The translations under genes and the position numbers were made by a program. The notes under the pieces are model-generated. The model was not told where the DNA came from and made no database searches. It worked only from the letters and a program-made list of their open reading frames with translations. From positions 186,000,001 through 186,064,000 of the forward strand of contig JBITNC010000001.1 in the NCBI GenBank assembly GCA_050084985.1: a stretch of 64,000 nucleotides of DNA, in the 5' to 3' direction. This document shows positions 1 to 13,848 of this stretch, in pieces. The stretch's first letter is position 1, and each line of letters opens with the position of its first letter. The DNA is from Nageia nagi. Lineage: Eukaryota; Pinophyta.

Positions 1-740
1 TGTAGATCCTCTTGTTGTAAGATTCTCACTTGATCAAATAAGTCAAATTGATTTCTTATCATGGCATTTATATGTCTTCTCTGACTTAATGCATCTTGCA
101 CCTTATTCTTACCCTTAATATACTTAATACCAAAATCATATTTTATGAACAATTCCATACACCACCTTTTTCTAGTATTAAAGCTGGGCTGAGTTGAATA
201 AGTATTTCAAACTTTGATAATTTATTTCCAATTTGAAAGGTTTTCCTAGTAAGTAATTCCTCCACATCTTGAGTGTGTGCACTATAATTGCTAACTCAAG
301 ATCATGTGTAGCATAATTCAACTCATGTGGCTTTAACTTTATGGATTCATATGCTATGAGATTACCATTTTATAATAGTACCCTACCCAAACCCTCAAAC
401 GATGCATCTATACACACTACAAAGTCACCATGTGGGTCAAGGATAATAAGAATTGGTGCAAAGTTTAATTTGTTCTTTAGAGTTGCAAATGCTTTCTCTC
501 ACTTCTCATTCCACTTAAATAGTTTGTTTTTCTTTTGTAGACTAGTTATAGGATTTTCTATCTTTGAAAAGTCCTTAAAAAATATTCTATAATATCTATC
601 TAATCCCATGAAACTTTTTACCTTAGTCACAATTCTTGACATACACCAACCCATTATTGCTTATACCTTCATAGGGTAAACTAAGATTCTTTTGAAAGAA
701 ATAATATGATCTAAGTATTGAATGTGAGAAACCTAGAAAT
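1..740 (-). repeat. Array unit 1 (partial, cut by window start)
   Basis: Holds the RT thumb and RNase H part only; the integrase half lies outside the window. The RT end is of the 'CMSR' type (plus strand atacaccaacc near 640). Confidence 0.9.
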
Positions 741-2366
741 CCTTTTATCGAATGGAATTTAACTACTCCATTTACTTTAGCAATTCTGGTTGGATCATCA
801 CTTGATCCTCCTGTTTCTCCCTAGTTTAAGGAGTTCTACATCCATGTCCATATAGTGCTTCAAAAAGAGCCATTCCTAAATATGACTAATAACCATTATT
901 ATATATGAACTCAACCTAATAAAAATAATTTTCCCAATTAGTATTTTGTTCCATGCAATACATTCTAAACATGTTCTCAAAGACTTTATTCACACATTTT
1001 TTCTATCTATATGTCTCAAGATGATAAGTTGAACTCATGTTTAACTTTGTACCTAAAACCTTATGTAATGATTTTTAAAATATAGTAGAGAATTTAGAAT
1101 CCTTATCTAAGATTATCACCTTAAAAACTCCATGCGGTTTGAATATTTCATGTGCAAACTTAGTAGCTACTGTAAGGGTATCATCTATGATGTTACTAGG
1201 TATAAAAATATGAAACCTTGGTTAACTTATCAACCATAACCAATATGGAGTCATGATGGAACTTGGTTTTTGAAAAACCAACTACGAAATTCATCAAAAT
1301 TACTTGCCAATTCTATATTGAAATATCATGGGATACAAATATCTACCTAGATGTTGATGTTCCAATTTCACAATCTAAACTTCTAAGCATCTTGGCATAA
1401 ACTTTGCTTTATCCTTCTTCATTCCATTAAAATAGAAGTTCTTTTCTTAGTCTTCTCTCATCTTCTTTCCTCTTCCATGTTTTACATATGGAGAATGATG
1501 GGCTTCTTATAAGATTAAATTCCTTAAATCTTCTTTTTCAAGGATGACTAATCTATCTCTAAAATACAGAATTCCATTTTTTTAGTAAATTCTTGAGATG
1601 AAGGATTATCTTTCTTTACAATTTTCTTGATGGATTTACATTGCAGATCCTCTTGTTGTAAGATTCTTACTTGATCAAATAAGTCGAATTGATTTCTTAT
1701 CATGGCATTTATATGTCTTCTCTGACTTAATGCATCTTGCACCTTATTCTTACCCTTAATATACTTAATACCAAAATCATATTCTATGAAGGATTCCATA
1801 CACCACCTTTTTCTAGTATTAAAGCTGGGCTAAGTTGAATAAGTATTTCAAACTTTGATAATTTATTTCCAATCTGAAAGGTTTTCCTAGTAAGTAATTC
1901 CTCCACATCTTGAGTGTGTGCACTACAACTGCTAACTCAACAACATGTGTAGCATAATTCAACTCATGTGGCTTTAACTTTATGGATTCATATGCTATGA
2001 GATTACCATTTTATGATAGTACCCCACCCAAACCCTCAAATGATGCATCTATACACACTACAATGTCACCATGTTGGTCAAGGATAATAAGAATTGGTGC
2101 AAACATTAATTTGTTCTTTAGAGTTATAAATGCTTTCTCACACTTCTCATTCCACTTAAATAGTTTGTTTTTCTTTTGTAGACTAGTTATAGGATTTTCT
2201 ATCTTTGAAAAGTCCTTAAAAAATCTTCTATAATATATATCTAATCCCATGAAAATTCTTACCTTAGTCATAATTCTTGACATAGGCCAACCTTCTTAGG
2301 GTAAAGTAAGATTCTTTTGATAGAAATAATATGATACTAAGTATTGAATGTGAGAAACCTATAAAT
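741..2366 (-). repeat. Array unit 2
   Basis: Integrase end is type A (plus strand ccatatagtgcttc near 855). RNase H start is open at 2011-2283 ('PMSR'-type). The RNase H tail and linker are open at 1548-1799. An extra A in the integrase core near 1206 breaks the frame that is open in most other units. Short unit, 1626 bp. Confidence 0.9.
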
Positions 2367-4010
2367 CCTTTTATTGAATGGAATTTAACTACTACTCCAT
2401 TTACTTTAACATTTCTGGTTGGATCATCACTTGATCCTCCTATTTATCCCTAGTTAAAGGAGTTCTACACCTCATTCCATATAGTGGTTCAAAAAGAGCC
2501 ATTCTTAAATATAAATGATAACCATTATTATATATGAACTCAACGTAATAAAAATAATATTTATAATTGGTATTTTGTTCCATGCAATACATTCTAAACA
2601 TGTTCTCAAAGACTATGTTCACACATTTTTTCTTTTTGTATGTCTCAAGATGATAAGTTGAACTCATGTTTAACTTTGTACCTAATGCCTTATATAATGA
2701 TTTCTAAAATATAGAAATGAATTTAGAATCCCTATCTAAGATTATCACCTTAAAAACTCCATGCAGTTTGAAGATTTCTTGTGCAAACTTAGTAGCTACT
2801 GTAAGGGTATCATCTATGATGTTACTAGGTATAAAATATGCAACCATGGTTAACTTATCAACCATAACCAATATGGAGTCATTATGGAACTTGGTTTTTG
2901 AAAAACCAACTATGAAATTCATCAAAATTACTTACCAATTCTATATTGAAATATCATGGGGATACAAATATCTACCTAGATATTGATGTTCCAATTTCAC
3001 TTTCTAAAATTTCAAGCATCTTGGCATAAACTCTACTTTATCCTTCTTCATTCAATCGCAAAAGAAGTTCTTTTCTTAGTCTTCTCTCATCTTCTTTCCT
3101 CTTGGATGTTTTACATATACAGAATGATGGGCTTCTTATAAGATTAAATTCCTTAAATCTTCTTTTTCAAGGATGACTAATCTATCTCTAAAATACAAAA
3201 TTCCATTTTTTTAGTAAATTCTTGAGATGAAGGATTACCTTTCTTTACGATTTTCCTGATGGATTTATAGTGCAGATCCTCTTGTTGTAAGATTCTCACT
3301 TGATCAAATAAGTCAAATTGATTTCTTATCATGGCATTTATATGTCTTCTCTGACTTTATGCATCTTGCACCTTATTCTTACCCTTAATATACTTAATGC
3401 CAAAATCATATTTTATGAACGATTCCATACACCACCTTTTTCTAGTATTAAAGCTAGGCAGAGGTGAATAAGTATTTCAAACTTTGATAATTTATTTCCA
3501 ATTTGAAAGGTTTTCCTGGTAAGTAATTCCTCCACATCTTGAGTGTGTGCACTATAATTGCTATCTCAAGATCATGTGTAGCATAATTCAACTCATGTGG
3601 CTTTAACTTTATGGATTCATATGCTATGACATTACCATTTTATGATAGTACCCCACCCAAACCCTCAAATGATGCATCTATACACACTACAAAGTCACCA
3701 TGTGGGTCAAGAATAATAAGAATTGGTGCAAAGGTTAATTTGTTCTTTAGAGTTGCAAATGCTTTCTCACACTTCTCATTCCACTTAAATAGTTTGTTTT
3801 TCTTTTGTAGACTAGTTATTGGATTTTCTATGTTTGAAAAGTCCTTAAAAAATCTTCTATAATATCTATCTAATCCCATGAAACTTATTACCTTACTCAC
3901 AATTCTTGACATACACCAACCCATTATTGCTTATACCTTCATAGGGTAAACTAAGATTCTTTTGATAGAAATAATATGATCTAAGTATTGAATGTGAGAA
4001 ACCTAGAAAT
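2367..4010 (-). repeat. Array unit 3
   Basis: Integrase end is type B (ccatatagtggttc near 2485), open at 2440-2667. The integrase core is open at 2704-2925 and RNase H at 3640-3924 ('CMSR'-type). Shares rare variants (tcctggtaag, gctatctcaag, gattttcctgatgg) with unit 8, so the two are close relatives. Confidence 0.9.
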
Positions 4011-5652
4011 CCTTTTATCGAATGGAATTTAACTACTCCATTTACTTTAATAATTCTGGTTGGATCATCACTGGATCCTCCTGTTTCTCCCTAGTTAAAG
4101 GAGTTCTACATCCATGTCCATATAGTGCTTCAAAAAGAGCCATTCCTAAATATGAATGATAACCATTATTATATATGAACTCAACCTAATAAAAATAATT
4201 TTCCCAATTAGTATTTTGTTCCATGCAATAAATTCTAAACATATTCTCAAAGACTTTATTCACACATTTTTTCTATCTGTGTGTCTCAAGATGATAAGTT
4301 GAACTCATGTTTAACTTTGTACCTCAAACCTTATATAATGATTTTTAAAACATATAAGTGAATTTAGAATCCCTATCTAAGATTATTACCTTAAAAACTC
4401 CATGCAGTTTGAAGATTTCATGTGCAATCTTAGTAGCTACTGTAAGGGTATCATCTATGATGTTAATAGGTATAAAATATGCAACCTTGGTTAACTTATC
4501 AACCATAACCAATATGGAGTCATGATGGAACTTGGTTTTTGAAAAAGCAACTATTAAATTCATCAAAATTACTTGCCAATTCTATATTGAAATATCATGG
4601 GGATACAAATATCTACCTAGATGTTGATGTTCCAATTTCACAATCTAAATTTCCAAGCATATTGGCATCAACTTTGCTTTATCCTTATTCATTCCATTCA
4701 AATAGAAGTTTTTTTCTTAGTCTTCTCTCATCTTCTTTCCTCTTGGATGTTTTACATATGGAGAATGATGGGCTTCTTATAAGATTAAATTCCTTAAATC
4801 TTCTTTTTCAAGGACGACTAATCTATCTCTAAAATACAAAATTCCATTTTTTTAGTAAATTCTTGAAATGAAGGATTACCTTTCTTTATGATTTTCTTGA
4901 TGGATTTATAAATGCAGATCCTCTTGTTGTAAGATTCTCACTTGATCAAATAAGTCAAATTGATTTCTTATCATGGCATTTATATGTCTTCTCTGACTTA
5001 ATGCATCTTGCACCTTATTTTTACCCTTAATATACTTAATACCAAAATCATATTCTATGAAGGATTCCATACATTACCTTTTTCTAGTATTAAAGCTGGG
5101 TTGAGTTGAATAAGTATTTCAAACATTGATAATTTCTTTCCAATTTGAAAGGTTTTCCTAGTAAGTAATTCCTCCACATCTTGAGTGTGTGCACTACAAC
5201 TGCTAACTCAAGAACATGTGTAGCATAATTCAACTCATGTGGCTTTAACTTTATGGATTCGTATGCTATGAGATTACCATTTTATGATAGTACCCCACCC
5301 ACACCCTCAAACGATGCATCTATACACACTACAATGTCACCATGTTGGTCAGGGATAATAAGAATTGGTGCAAACATTAATTTGTTCTTTAGAGTTATAA
5401 ATGCTTTCTCACACTTCTCATTCCACTTAAATAGTTTGTTTTTCTTTTGTAGACTAGTTATAGGATTTTCTATCTTTGAAAAGTCCTTAAAAAATCTTCC
5501 ATAATATCTATCTAATCCCATGAAACTTATTACCTTAGTCACAATTCTTGACATACACCAACCCATTATTTCTTCTACCTTCTTAGGGTAAAGTAAGATT
5601 CTTTTGATAGAAATAGTATGATTTAAGTATTGAATGTGAGAAACCTTGAAAT
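4011..5652 (-). repeat. Array unit 4
   Basis: Integrase end is type A. The integrase core is open at 4345-4566 and RNase H at 5282-5566 ('CMSR'-type). Near 4905 the text ggatttataaatgcag looks like two variants retained side by side. Confidence 0.9.
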
Positions 5653-7294
5653 CCTTTTATCGAATGGAATTTAACTACTCCTCCATTTACTTTAACATTT
5701 CTAGTTGGATCATCACTGGATCCCCCTATTTATCCCTAGTTAAAGGAGTTCTACACCTCCTTCCATGTAGTGGTTCAAAAAGATCCATTCTTAAATATAA
5801 ATGATAACCATTATTATATATGAACTCAACATAATAAAAATAATCGTTATAATTGGTATTTTGTTCCATGCAATACATTCTAAACATGTTCTCAAAGACT
5901 ATGTTCACACATTTTTTCTTTTTGTATGTCTCAAGATGATAAGTTGAACTCATGTTTAACTTTGTACCTAATGCCTTATAATGATTTCTAAAATATAGAA
6001 ATGAATTTAGAATCCCTATCTAAGATTATTACCTTAAAAACTCCATGTAGTTTGAAGATTTCATGTGCAAACTTATTAGCTACTATAAGGGTATCATCTA
6101 TGATGTTACTAGGTATAAAATATGCAACCTTGGTTAACTTATCAACCATAACCAATATAGAGTCATGATGGAACTTGGTTTTTGAAAAATTAACTATGAA
6201 ATTCATCAAAATTACTTGCCAATTCTATATTGAAATATCATGGGAATACAAATATCTACCTAGATGTTGATGTTCCAATTTCACAATCTAAACTTCTAAG
6301 CATCTTGGCATAAACTTTGCTTTATCCTTCTTCATTCCATTAAAATAGAAGTTCTTTTCTTAGTCTTCTCTCATCTTCTTTCCTCTTCCATGTTTTACAT
6401 ATGGAGAATGATGGGCTTCTTATAAGATTAAATTCCTTAAATCTTCTTTTTCAAGGATGACTAATCTATCTCTAAAATACAGAATTCCATTTTTTTAGTA
6501 AATTCTTGAGATGAAGGATTATCTTTCTTTACAATTTTCTTGATGGATTTACATTGCAGATCCTCTTGTTGTAAGATTCTTACTTGATCAAATAGGTCGA
6601 ATTGATTTCTTATCATGGCATTTATATGTCTTCTCTGACTTAATGCATCTTGCACCTTATTCTTACCCTTAATATACTTAATACCAAAATCATATTCTAT
6701 GAAGGATTCCATACACCACCTTTTTCTAGTATTAAAGCTGGGCTAAGTTGAATAAGTATTTCAAACTTTGATAATTTATTTCAAATTTGAAAGGTTTTCC
6801 TAGTAAGTAATTCCTCCACATCTTGAGTGTGTGCACTATAATTGCTAACTCAAGATCATGTGTAGCATAATTCAACTCATGTGGATTTAAATTTATGGAT
6901 TCATATGCCATGAGATTACCATTTTATGATAGTACCCCACCCAAACCCTCAAATGATGCATCTATACACACTACAAAGTCACCATGTGGGTCAGGGATAA
7001 TAAGAATTGGTGCAAAGGTTAATTTGTTCTTTAGAGTTGCAAATGCTTTCTCACACTTCTCATTCCACTTAAATAGTTTGTTTTTCTTTTTTAGACTAGT
7101 TATAGGATTTTCTATCTTTAAAAAGTCCTTAAAAAATCTTCCATAATATCTATCTACTCCCATGAAACTTATTACCTTAGTCACAATTCTTGACATACAC
7201 CAACCCATTATTTCTTCTACCTTCTTAGGGTAAACAAAGATTATTTTGATAGAAATAATATGATCTAAGTATTGAATGTAAGAAACCTTGAAAT
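5653..7294 (-). repeat. Array unit 5
   Basis: Integrase end is type B, open at 5726-5953. The integrase core is open at 5988-6209, the RNase H tail at 6461-6712 and the RNase H start at 6924-7208. The tail segment is almost letter-for-letter that of unit 2 (1548-1799), pointing to recent exchange or copying. Confidence 0.9.
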
Positions 7295-8934
7295 CCTTTT
7301 ATCGAATGGAATTTAACTACTCCAGTTACTTTAATAATTCTGGTTGGATCATCACTCGATCCTCCTGTTTCTTGCTAGTTAAAGGAGTTCTACATACACA
7401 TCCATATAGTGCTTCAAAAAGAGCCATTCCTAAATATGAATCATAACCATTATTATATATGAACTCAACCTAATAAAAATAATTTTCCCAATTAGTATTT
7501 TGTTCCATGCAATACATTCTAAACATGTTCTCAAAGACTTTATTCACACATTTTTTCTATCTATATGTCTCAAGATGATAAGTTGAACTCATGTTTAACT
7601 TTGTACCTAAAACCTTATATAATGATTTTTAAAATATAGAAGTGAATTTAGAATCCTTATCTAATATTATCACCTTAAAAACTCCATGTGGTTTGAATAT
7701 TTCATGTGCAAACTTAGTAGCTACTGTAAGGGTATCATCTATGATGTTACTAGGTATAAAATATGCAACCTTGGTTAACTTATCAACCATAACCAATATG
7801 GAGTCATGATGGAATTTGGTTTTTGAAAAACCAACTATGAAATTCATCAAAATTACTTGCCAATTCTATATTGAAATATCATGGGGATAGAAATATCTAC
7901 CTAGATGTTGATGTTCCAATTTCACAATCTAAAATTCCAAGCATCTTGGCATAAACTTTGCTTTATCCTTCTTCATTCCATCCAAATAGAAGTTCTTTTC
8001 TTAGTCTTCTCTCATCTTCTTTCCTCTTGCATGTTTTACATATGGAGAATGATGGGCTTATTATAGGATTAAATTCCTTAAATCTTCATTTTCAAGGATG
8101 ACTAATCTATCTCTAAAATACAAAATTCCATTTTTTTAGTAAATTCTTGAGATGAAGGATTACATTTATTTATGATTTTCTTGATGGATTTACAGTGCAG
8201 ATCCTCTTGTTGTAAGATTCTCACTTGATCTAATAAGTCAAATTGATTTCTTATCATGGCATTTATATGTCTTCTCTGACTTAATGCATCTTGCACCTTA
8301 TTCTTACCCTTAATATACTTAATACAAAAATCATATTCTATGAAGGATTCCATACACCACCTTTTTCTAGTATTAAAGCTGGGCTGAGTTGAATAAGTAT
8401 TTCAAACTTTGATAATTTATTTTCAATTTAAAAGGTTTTCCTAGTAAGTAATTCCTCCACATCTTGAGTGTGTGCACTATAATTACTAACTCAAGATCAT
8501 GTGTAGCATAATTCAACTCATGGGGCTTTAACTTTATGGATTCATATGCTATGAGATTACCATTTTATGATAGTACCCCACCCAAACCCTCAAATGATGC
8601 ATCTATACACACTACAAAGTCACCATGTGGGTCAGGGATAATTAGAATTAGTGCAAAGGTTAGTATGTCCTTTAGAGTTACAAATGCTTTCTCACACTTC
8701 TCATTCCACATAAATAGTTTGTTTTTGTTTTGTAGATTGGTGATAGGATTTGCTATCTTTGAAAATTCCTTAAAAAATCTTCTATAATATATATCTAATC
8801 CCATGAAAATTCTTACCTTAGTCATAATTCTTGACATAGGCCAACCCATTATTGCTTCTACCTTCTTAGGGTAAACTAGATTTCTTTGATCTAAATAATA
8901 TGATCTAAGTATTGAATGTTAGAAACATAGAAAT
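7295..8934 (-). repeat. Array unit 6
   Basis: Integrase end is type A. The integrase core is open at 7629-7850, the RNase H tail at 8102-8353 and the RNase H start at 8565-8849 ('PMSR'-type). Confidence 0.9.
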
Positions 8935-10576
8935 CCTTTTATAAAATGGAATTTAACTACTCCTCCATTTACTTTAACATTTCTGGTTGGATCATCACAT
9001 GATCCTCCTATTTATCCCTAGTTAAAGGAGTTCTACATCCACGTCCATATAGTGCTTCAAAAAGAGTCATTCCTAAATATGAATGATAACCATTATTATA
9101 TATGAACTCAACCAAATAAAAATAATTTTCCCAATTAGTATTTTGTTCCATGCAATACATTCTAAACATGTTCTCAAAGACTTTATTCACACATTTTTTC
9201 TATTCTGTATGTCTCAAGATGATAATTTGAACTCATGTTTAACTTTGTACCTAAAACCTTATATAATGATTTTTAAAATATAGAAGTGAATTTAGAATCT
9301 CTATCTAAGATTATCACCTTAAAAACTCCATGCAGTTTGAAGATTTCATGTGCAAACTTAGTAGCTACTGTAAGGGTATCATCTATAATGTTACTAGGTA
9401 TAAAATATGCAACCTTAGTTAACTTATCAACCATAACCAATATGGAGTCATGATGGAACTTGGTTTTTGAAAAACCAACTATGAAATTCATCAAAATTAC
9501 TTGCCAATTCTATATTGAAATATCATGGGGATACAAATATCTACCTAGATGTTGATGTTCCAATTTCACAATCTAAAATTCCAAGCATCTTGGCATAAAA
9601 TTTGCTTTATCCTTCTTCATTCCATCCAAATAGAAGTTCTTTTCTTAGTCTTCTCTCATATTCTTTCCTCTTGGATGTTTTAGATATGGAGAATGATGGG
9701 CTTCTTATAGATTAAATTCCTTCAATCTTCTTTTTCAAGGATGACTAATCTATCTCTAAAATACAAAATTCTATTTTTTTAGTAAATTCTTGAGATGAAT
9801 GATTACCTTTCTTTATGATTTTTTTGATGGATTTATAGTACAGATCCTCTTGTTGTAAGATTCTCACTTGATCAAATAAGTAGAATTGATTTCTTATCAT
9901 GGCATTTATATGTCTTCTCTGACTTAATGCATCTTGCACCTAATTCTTACCCTTAATATACTTAATACCAAAATAATATTTATGAAGGATTCCATACACC
10001 ACCTTTTTCTAGTATTCAAGCTAGGCTGAGTTGAATAAGTATTTCAAACTTTGATAATTTATTTTCAATTTGAAAGGTTTTCCTAGTAAGTAATTCCTCC
10101 ACATCTTGAGTGTGTTCACTACAACTGGTAACTCAAGATAATGTGTAGCATAATTCAACTCATGTGGCTTTAACTTTATGGATTCATAAGCTATGATATT
10201 ACCATTTTATGATAGTACCCCACCCAAACCCTCAAATGATGCATCAGTACACACTATAAAGTCACCATGTGGGTCAGGGATAATTAGAATTAGTGCAAAG
10301 GTTAGTTTGTCCTTTAGAGTTACAAATGCTTTCTCACACTTCTCATTCCACATAAATAGTTTGTTTTATTTTTGTAGATTGGTGATAGGATTTGCTATCT
10401 TTGAAAATTCCTTAAAAAATCTTCTATAATATATATCTAATCCCATGAAAATTCTTACCTTAGTCATAATTCTTGACATAGGCCAACCCATTGTTGCTTC
10501 TACCTTCTTAGGGTAAACTAGATTTCTTTGATAGAAATAATATGATCTAAGTATTGAATGTTAGAAACATAGAAAT
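8935..10576 (-). repeat. Array unit 7
   Basis: Integrase end is type A where alternation predicts B. The integrase C-terminal part is open at 9008-9190 and the core at 9273-9494. The linker is open at 9745-9939. RNase H (about 10,190-10,490) has stops. Single-base drop-outs near 9,705 and 9,978 sit where sister units differ. Confidence 0.9.
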
Positions 10577-12216
10577 CCTTTTATCAAATGGAATTTAACT
10601 ACTCCTCCATTTACTTTAACATTTCTGGTTGGATCATCACGTGATCCTCCTATTTATCCCTAGTTAAAGGAGTTCTACACCTCCTTCCATATAGTGGTTC
10701 AAAAAGAGCCATTCTTAAATATAAATGATTACCATTATTATATATTAACTAAATGTAATAAAAATAATCTTTATAATTGGTATTTTGTTCTATGCAATAC
10801 ATTTTCAACATGTTCTCAAAGACTATGTTCACACATTTTTTCTTTTTGTATGTCTCAAGATGATAAGTTGAACTCATGTTTAACTTTGTACCTAATTCCT
10901 TATATAATGATTTCTAAAATATAGAAATGAATTTAGAATCCCTATCTAAGATTATCACCTTAAAAACTCCATGCACTTTGAAGATTTCTTATGCAAACTT
11001 AGTAGCTACTGTAAGGGTATCATCTATGATGTTACTAGGTATAAAATATGCAACCTTGGTTAACTTATCAACCATAACTAATATGGAGTCATGATGGAAC
11101 TTGGTTTTTGAAAAACCAACTATGAAATTCATCAAAATTACTTACCAATTCTATATTGAAATATCATGGGATACAAATATCTACCTAGATATTGATGTTC
11201 CAATTTCACTTTCTAAAATTTCAAGCATCTTGGCATAAACTTTGCTTTATCCTTCTTCATTCAATCCCAATAGAAGTTCTTTTCTTAGTCTTCTCTCATC
11301 TTCTTTCCTCTTGGATGTTTTACATATAGAGAATGATGGGCTTCTTATAAGATTAAATTCCTTAAATCTTCTTTTTCAAGGATGACTAATCTATCTCTGA
11401 AATACAAAATTCCATTTTTTTAGTAAATTCTTGAGATGAAGGATTACCTTTCTTTACGATTTTCCTGATGGATTTAAGTGCAGATCCTCTTGTTGTAAGA
11501 TTCTCACTTGATCAAATAAGTCAAATTGATTTCTTATCATGGCATTTATATGTCTTCTCTGAGTTTATGCATCTTGCACCTTATTCTTACCCTTAATATA
11601 CTTAATGCCAAAATCATATTTTATGAACGATTCCATACACCACCTTTTTCTAGTATTAAAGCTAGGCAGAGTTGAATAAGTATTTCAAACTTTGATAATT
11701 TATTTCCAATTTGAAAGGTTTTCCTGGTAAGTAATTCCTCCACATCTTGAGTGTGTGCACTATAATTGCTATCTCAAGATCATGTGTAGCATAATTCAAC
11801 TCATGTGGCTTTAACTTTATGGATTCATATGCTATGACATTACCATTTTATGATAGTACCCCACCCAAACCCTCAAATGATGCATCTATACACACTACAA
11901 AGTCACCATGTGGGTCAAGAATAATAAGAATTGGTGCAAAGGTTAATTTGTTCTTTAGAGTTGCAAATGCTTTCTCACACTTCTCATTCCACTAAATAGT
12001 TTGTTTTTATTTTGTAGATTGGTGATAGGATTTGCTATCTTTGAAAATTCCTTAAAAAATCTTCTATAATATATATCTAATCCCATGAAAATTCTTAGCT
12101 TAGTCATAATTCTTGACATAGGCCAACCCATTATTGCTTCTACCTTCTTAGGGTAAACTAGATTTCTTTGATAGAAATAATATGATCTAAGTATTGAATG
12201 TTAGAAACATAGAAAT
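10577..12216 (-). repeat. Array unit 8
   Basis: Integrase end is type B. The integrase core (about 10,910-11,140) has an in-frame stop from gcaaac/cttatg near 10,990. From about 11,990 to the right end the sequence matches unit 10/11 material and contains drop-outs such as ccactaaatag. Confidence 0.9.
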
Positions 12217-13848
12217 CCTTTTATCAAATGGAATTTAACTACTCCTCCATTTACTTTAACATTTCTGGTTGGATCATCACATGATCCTCCTATTTATCCC
12301 TAGTTAAAGGAGTTCTACACCTCCTTCCATATAGTGGTTCAAAAAGAGCCATTCTTAAATATAAATGATAACCATTATTATATATTAACTAAATGTAATA
12401 AAAATAATCTTTATAATTGGTATTTTGTTCCACTCAATACATTTTGAACATGTTCTCAAATACTGTGTTCACACATTTTTTCTTTTTGTATGTCTCAAGA
12501 TGATAAGTTGAACTCATGTTTAACTTTGTACCTAATGCCTTATATAATGATTTCTAAAATATAGAAATGAATTTAGAATCCCTATCTAAGATTATCACCT
12601 TAAAAACTCCATTCAGTTTGAAGATTTCTTGTGCAAACTTAGTAGCTACTGTAAGGGTATCATCTATGATGTTACTAGGTATAAAATATGCAACCTTGGT
12701 TAACTTATCAACCATAACCAATATGGAGTCATGATCTAACTTGGTTTTTGAAAAGCCAACTATGAAATTCATCAAAATTACTTGCCAATTCTATATTGAA
12801 ATATCATGGGTATACAAATATATACCTAGATGTTGATGTTCCAATTTCACAATCTAAACTTCCAAGCATCTTGGCATAAACTTTGACTTTATCCTTCTTC
12901 ATTCCATCCAAACAGAAGTTCTTTTCTTAGTCTTCTCTATCTTCTTTCCTCTTGGATGTTTTACATATGGAGAATGATGGGCTTCTTGTAAGATTAAATT
13001 CCTTAAATCTTCATTTTCAAGGAATGACTAATCTATCTCTAAAATACAAAATTCCATTTTTTTAGTAAATTCTTGAGATGAAGGATTACCTTTCTTTATG
13101 ATTTTCATGATGGATTTACAGTGCAGATCCTCTTGTTGTAAGATTCTCACTTGATCTAATAAGCAATTGATTTCTTATCATGGCATTTATATGTCTTCTC
13201 TGACTTAATGCATCTTGCACCTTATTCTTACCTTAATATACTTAATACAAAAATCATATTCTATGAAGGATTCCATACACCACCTTTTTCTAGTATTAAA
13301 GCTGGGCTAAGTTGAATAAGTATTTCAAACTTTGATAATTTATTTTCCAATTTGAAAGGTTTCCTAGTAAGTAATTCCTCCACATCTTGAGTGTGTGCAC
13401 TATAATTACTAACTCAAGATCATGTGTAGCATAATTCAACTCATGTGGCTTTAACTTTATGGATTCATAAGCTATGAGATTACCATTTTATGATAGTACC
13501 CCACCCAAACCCTCAAATGATGCATCTATACACACTACAAAGTCACCATGTGGGTCAGGATAATTAGAATTGGTGCAAAGGTTAATTTGTCCTTTAGAGT
13601 TGCAAATGCTTTCTCACACTTCTCATTCCACTAAATAGTTTGTTTTTCTTTTGTAGATTTATAGGATTTTGTATCTTTGAAAAGTTCCTTAAAAAATCTT
13701 CTAAATTATCTATCTAATCCCATGAAATTCATTACCTTAGACACAATTCTTGACATACACCAACCCATTATTCTTCTACCTTCTTAGGGTAAACTAGATT
13801 TCTTTATAAAATAATATGATCTAAGTATTAATTTAGAAACCTAGAAAT
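12217..13848 (-). repeat. Array unit 9 (probably a merged consensus)
   Basis: Integrase end is type B and carries ccactcaatacattttgaac, shared with unit 11. The integrase core is open at 12554-12775, identical at protein level to 15822-16043. From about 12,880 rightwards, bases are missing or doubled exactly where other units differ, so RNase H is not open. Confidence 0.88.

Noticed and set aside
341-592. An ~83-codon plus-strand open frame starting MDSYAM recurs in most array units (341, 1982, 3611, 5253, 6895, 8536, 15086, 20010, 23294)
   Set aside because: It is exactly antisense to the RNase H start (ASFEGLGG...) and its conservation is explained by the repeat. It lacks a promoter or other support.
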